Shown here: piece after piece, positions 8,149-16,582 of the stretch
Layout: each line of letters starts with the position of its first letter
Position numbering within the stretch: position 1 is the first letter of the stretch
DNA from: Pacificoceanicola onchidii
GTDB lineage: Bacteria; Pseudomonadota; Alphaproteobacteria; Rhodobacterales; Rhodobacteraceae
DNA: 64,000 nt
Assembly (NCBI RefSeq): GCF_004804335.1
Contig: NZ_SRXY01000002.1
Coordinates: 73,306-137,305, forward strand
Direction of reading: 5' to 3'
Program-made: the position numbers and the translations under genes
Notes under the pieces: generated by a model
Database searches by the model: none
What the model was told of the DNA's origin: nothing
Seen by the model: the letters and a program-made list of their open reading frames with translations, nothing else

Positions 8149-9548
8149 TGGAACCGATTGACATTGGTCTTTGGGTGACAGGCGGGCTGCTTGTCATGGT
8201 GATCCTTGGCATGCGCGTGGCCTTTGCCGCCGGGCTTGCGGGGATGATCGGGCTGATCTGGATCTTCTGGGCCAAGAAAAGCTATGGTCTGGACGATTTC
8301 GGCTGGGCGCTTGGCGTGGCGGTCAAGACCGCTGGGCAAGTGCCGCACTCCAAAGTCTCCTCACAGGCGCTCAGCCTGATCCCCACCTTCATCCTGATTG
8401 GCTACCTCGCCTATTATGCCGGTCTGACCAAGGCACTGTTCGAGGCTGCCAAACGCTGGATTGCCTGGGTGCCGGGCGGGCTTGCGGTCTCGACCGTTTT
8501 TGCCACCGCCGGGTTCGCCGCTGTCTCGGGCGCCTCCGTCGCCACCTCCGCCGTTTTTGCCCGCATCGCCATCCCGGAGATGCTCAAGATCGGCTATAAC
8601 AAGCAGTTCGCGGCAGGCGTTGTGGCCGCAGGCGGCACGCTGGCCTCGCTCATTCCGCCCTCGGCCATCCTCGTGATCTACGCGATCATCGTGGAACAGG
8701 ACGTGGGCAAGCTGCTGCTGGCGGGCTTCATCCCCGGCGCGTTCTCCGCGCTGATCTATGGCCTGCTCATCATCGGCATGGCGTTGACAATCAAGGACTT
8801 CGGCCCGCCGGTGCGCGGCTATACGTGGAAGGAACGGCTGGTCTCCCTGCCCCCGGCCCTGCCCATCGTCTTTGTCGTCGTCACGATCATCTGCTTTGTC
8901 TACAACCCGTTCGGCGGCGATGCCTGGGGCACGCCCACCGAAGGCGGCGCAATCGGGGCCTTTGTGGTCTTCCTCATGGCGCTCTATCAGGGCATGCGCT
9001 GGCCGCAGCTGCGCGATGCGCTGCTGGAGACCGCCAAACTCAGCGTGATGATCTTCACCATCATCTGGGGCGTGCTGATCTACGTGCGGTTCCTTGGTTT
9101 TGCCGACCTGCCGGGGGCCTTCTCCGAATGGATCACCTCGCTGACCATGTCGCCGATGCTGATCCTGATCTGCATCCTTCTGGCCTATGCGGTGCTCGGC
9201 ATGTTCATGGATGCCATCGGCATGCTGCTGCTCACCCTGCCGGTGGTCTACCCTGCGATCATGGCGCTCAATGGCGGCGAGTTCGTCTCGGCGGCGGACA
9301 GCACCTTTGGCATGTCGGGGCCGATGTGCGCGATCTGGTTCGGCATTCTGGTGGTGAAAATGGCGGAGTTCTGTCTGATCACACCGCCCATTGGCCTCAA
9401 CTGCTTTGTCGTGGCGGGTGTGCGGGATGACCTGACCGTGCAGGACGTGTTCAAAGGTGTGACGCCTTTCTTCATCGCGGACGCCATCACTATCGCGCTG
9501 CTCGTGGCCTTCCCGTGGATCGTTCTCTGGCTACCCAGCCTCGCCTGA
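8148..9548 (+). CDS. dctM: TRAP transporter large permease subunit
   Basis: A 466-residue polytopic protein with about 12 hydrophobic segments. It has the DctM signatures SGASVATSAVFARIAIPEM and GGTLASLIPPSAILVIYAI in the first half and a matching GMFMDAIGMLLLTLPV plus PPIGLNCFVVAGV in the second. It is the ion-coupled transport channel of the TRAP system. The length is about 40 residues above a typical DctM, mainly from an extended loop after helix two. A terminator follows. Confidence 0.92.
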   Translation: MEPIDIGLWVTGGLLVMVILGMRVAFAAGLAGMIGLIWIFWAKKSYGLDDFGWALGVAVKTAGQVPHSKVSSQALSLIPTFILIGYLAYYAGLTKALFEAAKRWIAWVPGGLAVSTVFATAGFAAVSGASVATSAVFARIAIPEMLKIGYNKQFAAGVVAAGGTLASLIPPSAILVIYAIIVEQDVGKLLLAGFIPGAFSALIYGLLIIGMALTIKDFGPPVRGYTWKERLVSLPPALPIVFVVVTIICFVYNPFGGDAWGTPTEGGAIGAFVVFLMALYQGMRWPQLRDALLETAKLSVMIFTIIWGVLIYVRFLGFADLPGAFSEWITSLTMSPMLILICILLAYAVLGMFMDAIGMLLLTLPVVYPAIMALNGGEFVSAADSTFGMSGPMCAIWFGILVVKMAEFCLITPPIGLNCFVVAGVRDDLTVQDVFKGVTPFFIADAITIALLVAFPWIVLWLPSLA

Positions 9549-9571
9549 TCCCGGCCAGCCCTCAAGCCAAG

Positions 9572-9606
9572 CCGCCCGGTGCCCCGCGCCGGGCGGTTCT
9601 TCGTTG
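9572..9606 (+). terminator. Rho-independent terminator of the TRAP operon
   Basis: CCGCCCGG (9572-9579) pairs with CCGGGCGG (9589-9596), followed by TTCTTCGTT. It stands 24 bases after the dctM stop and separates the rightward TRAP operon from the convergent nitrile hydratase genes. Confidence 0.8.
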
Positions 9607-9613
9607 GAGGGCG

Positions 9614-9916
9614 TCAGGCCCCGCTTGCCGAAAGTTCAATCGGCGCGCCATGTGGCGTGGCCCGCGCGGCCTCCTGCCAGCGGGTCTTGAGCACTTCGAC
9701 CGCGCCCATATCGGTGATCCCGCGCGCCTCCAGAAGCGCAATCAGCGCCTCCGACCAAACGTCCCAATACGCCTCTGCCGGGGCGTTTTGCACGCGCGGC
9801 CCAAAGGTCTCCGCCCAGTCAGGCCATGAAAACAGCCCGGCTTCGTTCAAGGCGACGGTCAGGCCAAACAGCTGCGCCTGCCACGGCGCGTCAAACGGGG
9901 CTTCAGGCTGGTTCAA
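9614..9916 (-). CDS. Nitrile hydratase accessory (activator) protein
   Basis: A 100-residue protein resembling the N-terminal half of nitrile hydratase beta subunits (FDAPWQAQLFGLTVAL, FSWPDWAE, YWDVWSEALIALLEARG). This is the hallmark of the small activator proteins that deliver cobalt to the alpha subunit. It overlaps the beta gene by 14 bases and ends the leftward operon. It is expected to act in the cytoplasm in a complex with the alpha subunit during metal insertion. Confidence 0.85.
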   Translation of the reverse strand: MNQPEAPFDAPWQAQLFGLTVALNEAGLFSWPDWAETFGPRVQNAPAEAYWDVWSEALIALLEARGITDMGAVEVLKTRWQEAARATPHGAPIELSASGA

Positions 9917-10559
9917 GGTAAGGCTCCCAGGCTTCGATGCTGACGGTCAGATCCTCTTCCGCATCCGCTCCGAACAGCTCCACCGCGTCAAAGGCAATCG
10001 TGTAGAGCGGCTGCGGGTTTTCGCCCTCGAACCGCGCGTTGCTGTCGGGATAAACATGCGCGCCGTGCCGCGCCGTCACTACCCCGACCCGCCCCCGCGT
10101 ATAGCCGGGAAGCCGCGTGTGCCCCGCGGGCTGATGGTTCGCCATGCGCACCTTGTCCCCGACACCAAATAGGGGCGCAGGCCCCTCCCGATCCGTCGGA
10201 CCGCCCGATGCCAGCACCATAGGCACCGCCTCCGCTTTCAGACAGCGCTCGGGCCGAAGCCCCGGCACCTGCGCGTGCCCGGCAGAAAGCTCGTCCGGCG
10301 TGACCTCACCGGCGCGGGTCAGAAGCCCTTCCAAGGCCCTGAGCCAGATCTCGTAATAGCTGGAGCCATAATAGACCGCAGGCGGCAGGCTCTCGCGCGC
10401 GTGGCGCGAGGCATCAAGGTTCCAATGCCCCAAGGCCCCCGCCGCCAGCGTCACGCCCAGCACGCGCTTTTCCCAATCCGCGTGAAACCGCGTGGCTTCG
10501 TCCTCCGGGACCACCGCGCCAAACCCATGGCGACCGCCCACATCCTGCGGGCCGTTCAT
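9903..10559 (-). CDS. nthB: Nitrile hydratase beta subunit
   Basis: A 218-residue beta subunit starting MNGPQDVGG, the canonical opening of the family, at the ATG that overlaps the alpha stop by four bases. The C-terminal half carries the SH3-like barrel with [11 protein letters not shown] and [11 protein letters not shown], then [21 protein letters not shown]-type sequence. With the alpha subunit it hydrates nitriles to amides. The frame is open further upstream through the alpha gene, but only the start at 10559 gives the conserved N-terminus. Confidence 0.93.
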   Translation of the reverse strand: MNGPQDVGGRHGFGAVVPEDEATRFHADWEKRVLGVTLAAGALGHWNLDASRHARESLPPAVYYGSSYYEIWLRALEGLLTRAGEVTPDELSAGHAQVPGLRPERCLKAEAVPMVLASGGPTDREGPAPLFGVGDKVRMANHQPAGHTRLPGYTRGRVGVVTARHGAHVYPDSNARFEGENPQPLYTIAFDAVELFGADAEEDLTVSIEAWEPYLEPA

Positions 10560-11167
10560 GCGGCACCCGGACGGCGGGCCAGACCGCAGCCAATCATGCT
10601 GTCCCGCGTCACCAGATCCGCCAAACCCGCCTCGTCCAGCCCTTCGCTGCCTTCCGGGCGCTGGGGGATCACCAGATAGCGCACTTCGGCGGTCGAATCC
10701 CAGACCCGCACCCGCATATCCTCGGGCAGGCTCACACCAAATTCCGCCAGCACCGCACGCGGCGTACGCACCGCGCGGGCGCGATAATCGGGTGTCTTGT
10801 ACCACGCAGGCGGCAGGCCAAGCACCGGCCACGGGTAGCAGGAGCACAGCGTGCAGACGACAAGGTTGTGCTCTTCGGGCGTGTTGAAAACCGCCACCAT
10901 GTGCTCCCCCTGCCGCCCGGCAAACCCCATGGAGGCAATCGCCTCTGTCGCATCCTTGCGCAGCCAGTCCGCAAACGCCGGATCGCTCCACGCCCGCGCC
11001 ACAACCTCCGCGCCGTTGCGCGGGCCGACCTTGTGCTCATAGGTGTCGATGATCGCATCCACGGCCGCCGGATCAATCAGGCCTTTCTCGGTCAGAATGG
11101 TCTCCAGCGCCCGCACCCGCGCGGTCATCTCGTCCAGCTCGCTGCCGTGATGGGAATGATCGTGCAT
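10556..11167 (-). CDS. nthA: Nitrile hydratase alpha subunit, cobalt type
   Basis: A 203-residue catalytic subunit. The metal-binding motif [10 protein letters not shown] places Cys105, Cys108, Ser109 and Cys110. Threonine after the first cysteine marks the cobalt-type enzyme (iron enzymes have serine). Two of the cysteines are normally oxidised to sulfenic and sulfinic acids. The N-terminus is rich in histidine (MHDHSHHG). It starts 69 bases after the ABC transporter ATPase stop with the same orientation and no hairpin between them, so it may be co-transcribed with the transporter. No amidase gene is present in the window. Confidence 0.95.
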   Translation of the reverse strand: MHDHSHHGSELDEMTARVRALETILTEKGLIDPAAVDAIIDTYEHKVGPRNGAEVVARAWSDPAFADWLRKDATEAIASMGFAGRQGEHMVAVFNTPEEHNLVVCTLCSCYPWPVLGLPPAWYKTPDYRARAVRTPRAVLAEFGVSLPEDMRVRVWDSTAEVRYLVIPQRPEGSEGLDEAGLADLVTRDSMIGCGLARRPGAA

Positions 11168-11236
11168 CTCGCCTCTCCTTGTACGCCCACTATGCCCGCG
11201 CGCCGCCCTCCGGCCAAGCGCCGCGTTGCCCCCGGC

Positions 11237-12931
11237 TCACGCCTCGTCCAGCTGTGCCAGATGCGGCATCAGGGTCAGAAGCTCTGCCGTATAGGGATGC
11301 TCCGGCGCTTCAAACAACGTCTCCGCGTCGTTCACCTCGATCAGCTGACCGCTCTTCATCACCGCCACCCGGTCGCACATCTGCCGGACCACCGGCAGAT
11401 CGTGGCTGATAAACAGCATGGTCAGGCCGAGATATTCCTGCAAGTCCTTCAGAATGTTCAAAATCTGCGCCTGAATGGACACGTCCAGAGCCGAGGTCGG
11501 CTCGTCACAGATCAGGAACCGCGGCTGCGTGGCAATCGCCCGCGCGATGGAAATTCGCTGCCGCTGGCCGCCCGAGAATTCATGCGGATATTTCTGATCC
11601 GCGCCCCGCGCGAGGCCGACCTTGTCCAAAAGCTCGCGCACCCGCGCATCGGTCTGACCCTTGGGCAGGATCTTGTGGTGGATCAGTGGCTCTGCCACGA
11701 TATCCCCCACCTTCATGCGCGGATTGAGGCTCGAAAACGGATCCTGAAAAATCATCTGGATCTGCTTGCGATAGCCCGCCAGTTGCTGCGCATCCATCGC
11801 CGTCACATCTTCGCCGTCAAACAGGATCTGCCCGCCGTCGGTCTTGTGCAGGGTTGCGATCATGCGCGCGACCGTGGATTTACCCGAGCCGCTTTCCCCA
11901 ACAATCCCAAAAACCTCGCCATCCCTGATGTCAAAGCTCACGTTGTCGACGGCGGTGAAATAGGTTGTGCGGGACGGGATGATCGAGGATTTCTCGACAA
12001 AGCGCTTGGTCAGCCCTTTGACCTCCAGCATCTTGCCCGATTTCGACGGCTCCGATTGCGGCCAGTTGCGGGCGAGATCGTCGATCTTGAACACCGTCTC
12101 GCGCCCGCCATAGCTCACCTGCGGGAAGCGATGGCGCTTCTTGTGCGGGCGCGGCACGGCGGCGATCAGCGATTGCGTATAAGGATGCTGCGGCGCGCCC
12201 AGCACCTGATCGGTGGTGCCCATCTCCACCACTTCGCCCGCATACATGACCGTCACCTGCTCGGTCGTATCGGCAATGACACCCATGTCGTGGGTCACAA
12301 GGATCACCCCGATGGAACGCTCCCGCGCGAGGCTCTTGATCAGGTCGAGCACCTGCGCCTGAATGGAGACATCCAGCGCCGTTGTCGGCTCATCCGCAAC
12401 AATCACCGACGGCTCCGAACAGAGCGCCAAAGCGATGACCACCCGCTGCCGCATCCCGCCGGAAAACTGGTGCGGGTATTGGTTGAAGCGCTCTTCGGGG
12501 TTCGGAATGGCCACCGCGTCCAGAAGCGCGATTGCGCGGGCCTTCGCCTCGCTCGCGCCAAGGTTCAGATGCAGCTGGATCGTCTCGACCAGTTGCTCGC
12601 CCACGGTGAACAGCGGGTTGAGCGAGGTCAGCGGGTCCTGGAAGATCATGCTGATCTCCTTGCCCCGGATCCGGCGTTTCTCCTCCGCTGGCAAGTTGTC
12701 GATGCGCCGCCCCTTCAGCCAGATTTCGCCCTCGGAAATATAGGCCGGATCATCCAGCAGCCCAATCACCGCATTGCCGGTCATCGACTTGCCCGCACCG
12801 CTCTCGCCGACCACACCCCGGATTTCACCGGGCTTGATGTCATAGCTGACGTTCTTGACCGGTTTGAAAATGCCGTGCCGCGTCGGGATTTCGACGGTCA
12901 CGTTGCGGATGGACAGGATCGCTTCGGTCAT
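11237..12931 (-). CDS. Double ATPase of a peptide/nickel-type ABC transporter
   Basis: A 564-residue protein with two complete ABC ATPase domains, equal to DppD fused to DppF. Domain 1 has Walker A GESGAGKS and signature FSGGMRQR. Domain 2, from about residue 290, has GESGSGKS and FSGGQRQR, with Walker B segments VIVADEPT and LICDEPT. The ATG at 12931 overlaps the permease stop by four bases; the longer upstream frame is a shadow of the permease. It powers import by the permeases encoded upstream. The fused form is common in alphaproteobacteria. Confidence 0.92.
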   Translation of the reverse strand: MTEAILSIRNVTVEIPTRHGIFKPVKNVSYDIKPGEIRGVVGESGAGKSMTGNAVIGLLDDPAYISEGEIWLKGRRIDNLPAEEKRRIRGKEISMIFQDPLTSLNPLFTVGEQLVETIQLHLNLGASEAKARAIALLDAVAIPNPEERFNQYPHQFSGGMRQRVVIALALCSEPSVIVADEPTTALDVSIQAQVLDLIKSLARERSIGVILVTHDMGVIADTTEQVTVMYAGEVVEMGTTDQVLGAPQHPYTQSLIAAVPRPHKKRHRFPQVSYGGRETVFKIDDLARNWPQSEPSKSGKMLEVKGLTKRFVEKSSIIPSRTTYFTAVDNVSFDIRDGEVFGIVGESGSGKSTVARMIATLHKTDGGQILFDGEDVTAMDAQQLAGYRKQIQMIFQDPFSSLNPRMKVGDIVAEPLIHHKILPKGQTDARVRELLDKVGLARGADQKYPHEFSGGQRQRISIARAIATQPRFLICDEPTSALDVSIQAQILNILKDLQEYLGLTMLFISHDLPVVRQMCDRVAVMKSGQLIEVNDAETLFEAPEHPYTAELLTLMPHLAQLDEA

Positions 12932-13869
12932 TTCAACCTCGGGTTCAAAGCATCGCGCAGCCAGTCGCCCAGCAGGTTCACGCTGAGCGCCAGCACAAGC
13001 AGGGTGCAGGCGGGGAAGAAGAGGATCCACCACTCGCCCGAGAAGAGGAACTGCTGTCCAATGCGGATCAGCGTGCCGAGCGAAGGCTGTGTCGGCGGCG
13101 CGCCGACGCCGAGGAAGCTCAGCGTGGCCTCCGCGATGATCGCCAAAGCCAGCGAGATCGTGGCAATCACCAGAACCGGCGACAGCACATTCGGCAGGAT
13201 ATGGCGGAGCATGATCGACAGCGACGGCCGTCCGATCAGATGGGCGGCGGCAACATAGTCCTTGCCCTTTTCCACCATGGTGGCCCCCCGCACCACGCGG
13301 GCAAACTGCACCCAATCCGACAGGCCAATGGCCAGGATCAGCACCCAGATCGCCATCTGATCGCGGTACTCAATGGGGGTGATGCCCTTGGCAATACCAA
13401 AGATCAGCATGGCCACAAGGATCGACGGGAAAGTCAGCTGCACATCAGCAGCGCGCATGATGATCGTGTCGGTCCAGCCGCCGACATAGCCCGCCAGAAG
13501 CCCCAGAACGATGCCCAGCACCATGGCAAAGAGCACCGCCGTCACCCCGACAAACAGCGAAATGCGCATGCCATAGAGGATCGTCGAATAGACATCCCGC
13601 CCCTGATCGTCGGTGCCGAGCAGGAAGCTTTCCCCGGTGAAGGCATTGGGCTCCATCGGCGGGGTGAACCCGTTCATCAGGTTGAGGCTCGCCGGATCAA
13701 ACGGGTTGGTCGTCGCCACCAGCGGCGCAAAGACCGCCGAAAGGATCAGCAAAAGCGCCACCAGAGTCGAGACCATGGCCACGGGCGAGCGGCGGAAGGC
13801 GTAAAACAGATCGCTGTCCAGCATTCGGCGCAGGCGCGATGGCGTTTCAATTTCGCTCAAGTCACTCAT
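12928..13869 (-). CDS. ABC transporter permease, DppC type
   Basis: A 313-residue inner-membrane permease with about six helices. It carries the binding-protein-dependent transport signature near DWVQFARVVRGATMVEKGKDYV, followed by the ATPase-coupling loop (AAHLIGRPSLSIMLRHILPN). The N-terminal cytoplasmic extension before helix one is typical of the DppC/OppC class. It overlaps both neighbours by four bases (ATGA), which indicates tight coupling. Confidence 0.9.
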   Translation of the reverse strand: MSDLSEIETPSRLRRMLDSDLFYAFRRSPVAMVSTLVALLLILSAVFAPLVATTNPFDPASLNLMNGFTPPMEPNAFTGESFLLGTDDQGRDVYSTILYGMRISLFVGVTAVLFAMVLGIVLGLLAGYVGGWTDTIIMRAADVQLTFPSILVAMLIFGIAKGITPIEYRDQMAIWVLILAIGLSDWVQFARVVRGATMVEKGKDYVAAAHLIGRPSLSIMLRHILPNVLSPVLVIATISLALAIIAEATLSFLGVGAPPTQPSLGTLIRIGQQFLFSGEWWILFFPACTLLVLALSVNLLGDWLRDALNPRLK

Positions 13870-14837
13870 TTTCCAGCCACCCGCAGACGAGGATCAATAA
13901 AGGCATAGAGGATATCCACCAACAGGTTGATCCCCACGAACATCACGGAAATCAGCATCAGATAGGCCGCCATCACCGGGATATCGACGAACTGGATCGC
14001 GTTGATGAACAAAAGGCCCATGCCCGGCCATTGGAAGACCGTTTCGGTGATGATCGCAAAGGCGATGATCGCGCCAAGCTGCAGGCCGATGATGGTCACC
14101 ACCGGCACCATGGTGTTCTTGAGCGCATGGCGGAAATGGATCACCCGATCGCTCAGGCCGCGCGCGCGGGCAAAGCGGATGTAATCCTGCCGCAGCACTT
14201 CCAGCATCTCGGAGCGGACCAGCCGCATGATCAGCGTCATCTGGTAAAGCCCCAGCGTGATCGACGGCAGCACCAGCGATTTGAGACCCGAAGCGGTGAG
14301 CAGCCCCGTGGTCCAGCCGCCCAGATCCACCACATCCCCGCGCCCGAAACTGGGCAGCCAGTTCAGCTCGACCGAGAACAGGTAAATCAGCAAAATGCCA
14401 ATGAGGAAGGTCGGCAGGGACACCCCGATCAGCGACGTCGACATGATGAAATTCGCGATGAACCCATCGCGCCGGATCGCCGTGTAAACGCCCAGAGCGA
14501 TGCCCAGAAGAATGGCGAAAATCGCGGAGACGGCAGCAAGCTCCAGCGTCGCAGGCGCGCGTTCGAGCAGGATCTCGGACACTTCCCGCCCCTGCCGATA
14601 GCTCACGCCGAAATTGCCCTGCACCGCCTCTTCGAGGAACTTGAAGTATTGCACCGGGAACGGCCGGTCGAGACCAAGCTGCTCCTTGAGGCGCTCCACA
14701 TCCTCAAGCGTCCGCTCCTGGCCCAGCATATTGTCCACCGGATCGCCCACGAAGCGGAACATGGCAAAGGCCACAAGACCGACGATCAGCAGCACAAGCG
14801 CCGACTGCCCGATCCGTCGGAGAATGAATGTCAGCAT
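13866..14837 (-). CDS. ABC transporter permease, DppB type
   Basis: A 323-residue permease with six predicted helices. It opens with the DppB-type LRRIGQSALVLLIVGLVAF and has the periplasmic region with QLGLDRPFPVQY. The coupling loop reads EVLRQDYIRFARARGLSDRV. It forms the heterodimeric channel with the next gene's product. It begins 59 bases after the second substrate-binding protein gene. Confidence 0.9.
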   Translation of the reverse strand: MLTFILRRIGQSALVLLIVGLVAFAMFRFVGDPVDNMLGQERTLEDVERLKEQLGLDRPFPVQYFKFLEEAVQGNFGVSYRQGREVSEILLERAPATLELAAVSAIFAILLGIALGVYTAIRRDGFIANFIMSTSLIGVSLPTFLIGILLIYLFSVELNWLPSFGRGDVVDLGGWTTGLLTASGLKSLVLPSITLGLYQMTLIMRLVRSEMLEVLRQDYIRFARARGLSDRVIHFRHALKNTMVPVVTIIGLQLGAIIAFAIITETVFQWPGMGLLFINAIQFVDIPVMAAYLMLISVMFVGINLLVDILYAFIDPRLRVAGK

Positions 14838-14896
14838 GACGTCCCCAGTCCCTGTCGGGGCGCCACATGCGCCCCGATCTGATTGTTTTTATGCGA

Positions 14897-16453
14897 TTAT
14901 TCGACGGTAACCCAGCGCAGGATAAAGAAGTTATCCGGGCGCTGCGTCATAGAGATGTTGGAGCGTGTGCCCCAAACCAGCGGCTGTACGTAGAGCGGCA
15001 CATAGGCCACCTCGTTCTGCATCGTGCTGGCCACCTCATCAAGCATCATCTGGCGCTTGCCATCGTCGATCTCTGACTGGATCATCGGCAGAAGTTCGTC
15101 GATGCGCGCGTTCGAATAACCGCCAAAGTTCCACGAGCCAAGCTTCTTCTCGCTGTTCGGCGTGGAGCCGAGGAAGCGGATCGGATGCTCTGCGTCAAGG
15201 GTGCCCGGCGACCAGCCAAGGAGGTACATGTCGAAATTGTCGGCCCGCAGTTCCGGCCAGTAGTTCTGCACCGGCATCGCGTCCAGAACCGGATCAAGCC
15301 CAACCTGCGCCAGCATGCTGGTGATCGCCTGACAGACGCTCTCATCGTTCAGATAGCGGTTGTTCGGGCATTTGAAGCTGATCTTCGTCCCCGCAAGCCC
15401 GGCCTCTTCAACCAACGCACGCGCCGCATCCGGGTCATAGGCATAAGGAGACACCGCGTCGGAATAGCCGCGCATCGCCGGGCTGACCAACTGGCTCGCC
15501 ACTTCCGCATTTCCGCGCATGATGGTCTGCAGGATGGCTGGCACGTTCACTGCCTTGGCCACCGCTTCGCGCGCGCGCGCATCAAGGAAGACGTCAGAGC
15601 CGCCCTGCCCGCTTTCCGCAGCGCCCGCCTGCTGGTCAAAGCCCAGCATGATCACGCGCGCCTCGATCCCCTGGATCACATTGACGTTCGGGTCCTGCTG
15701 AAGACGCGCCACGTCCTGGATCGGCACCGGGTTGATGAAATCCACATCCCCGGAAATCAGCGCCGACAGCGCGGTGGCGGCGTTCTGGATCGGGGTGAGC
15801 TCGGCGCGGGTGATGTTGTGCTCTGCCTCATCCCACCAGCCGCCAAACGGCTCCAGCACCGTGCGCAAATCCGGCTCACGCGTGGTGACCATAAAGGCAC
15901 CGGTGCCGTTGGTGTTGAGCGTGGCATAGTTGCCCGCCTCCTTGTCCGGCAGAGCCGCGTCATTCGCCGCCGCCCAATCGCTGTCCATCATCATCCAGTT
16001 GGCGATGCTGTCAGGGAAGATCGGGTTCGGGGCATTCGTCATGATGTCGACGGTATAGTCGTCTACCTTGATGACGTCCGAAACTGGCGCGAACCAGCTG
16101 CGCGTGTCCGAGGCTTCGCTGGAAGCGCGCTCGTAAGAGAAGACCACATCATCGGCGTTGAAGGCCGCGCCATCGTGGAAGGTCACACCCTCGCGCAACT
16201 TGAACCGCCAACCTTCACCGTCGCCGATCGGCTCCCAGCTGACAGCCAGAGCAGGCTCGATCGCCATATCCTTGCCGCGGCGCACGAGGCCTTCATAAAC
16301 GTTGTTGAGAAACCCGAGAACCGGCGCAGAGTTGACCGCATGCGGGTCCATGGACTGCGGGTCCGTGGTGACGGCGAACTTGAATTCCTTGGCAATCGCT
16401 GGCGCCGCCAGCACGCTCATCAGCGCGGCGGTGGAACATAGTGTCTTGAACAT
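14897..16453 (-). CDS. ABC transporter substrate-binding protein (family 5), second copy
   Basis: A 518-residue periplasmic solute-binding protein of the peptide/nickel family (SBP_bac_5). The start at 16453 is chosen because AGGGA lies eight bases upstream; an ATG nine bases earlier is possible. A signal peptide of about 22 residues ends at AIAK. Family markers include the TDPQSMDPHAV opening and LREGVTFHDGAAFNADDVVFSYERA. It is clearly related to the protein encoded just upstream (shared FKCPNNRYLNDE.VCQAI motif), so the operon carries two receptors that may differ in ligand. Confidence 0.9.
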   Translation of the reverse strand: MFKTLCSTAALMSVLAAPAIAKEFKFAVTTDPQSMDPHAVNSAPVLGFLNNVYEGLVRRGKDMAIEPALAVSWEPIGDGEGWRFKLREGVTFHDGAAFNADDVVFSYERASSEASDTRSWFAPVSDVIKVDDYTVDIMTNAPNPIFPDSIANWMMMDSDWAAANDAALPDKEAGNYATLNTNGTGAFMVTTREPDLRTVLEPFGGWWDEAEHNITRAELTPIQNAATALSALISGDVDFINPVPIQDVARLQQDPNVNVIQGIEARVIMLGFDQQAGAAESGQGGSDVFLDARAREAVAKAVNVPAILQTIMRGNAEVASQLVSPAMRGYSDAVSPYAYDPDAARALVEEAGLAGTKISFKCPNNRYLNDESVCQAITSMLAQVGLDPVLDAMPVQNYWPELRADNFDMYLLGWSPGTLDAEHPIRFLGSTPNSEKKLGSWNFGGYSNARIDELLPMIQSEIDDGKRQMMLDEVASTMQNEVAYVPLYVQPLVWGTRSNISMTQRPDNFFILRWVTVE

Positions 16454-16547
16454 GTCTTTCATCCCTGTTGCAGGTCTCAAACGCTAGGGCACGCGCCGCC
16501 CTGTGCAAAGCGGCGACCCCGGCGGATCGCAGTCATGTGATCAAAGC

Positions 16548-16575
16548 GGCCGCCCCGATGATCACCGGAGCGGCC
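16548..16575 (-). terminator. Intercistronic hairpin between the two receptor genes
   Basis: GGCCGC (16548-16553) pairs with GCGGCC (16570-16575), with GC-rich partial pairing inside, just after the stop of the first receptor gene. No T-run follows, so it looks more like a message-stabilising structure than a full terminator. Confidence 0.4.
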
Positions 16576-16582
16576 AGCCCTG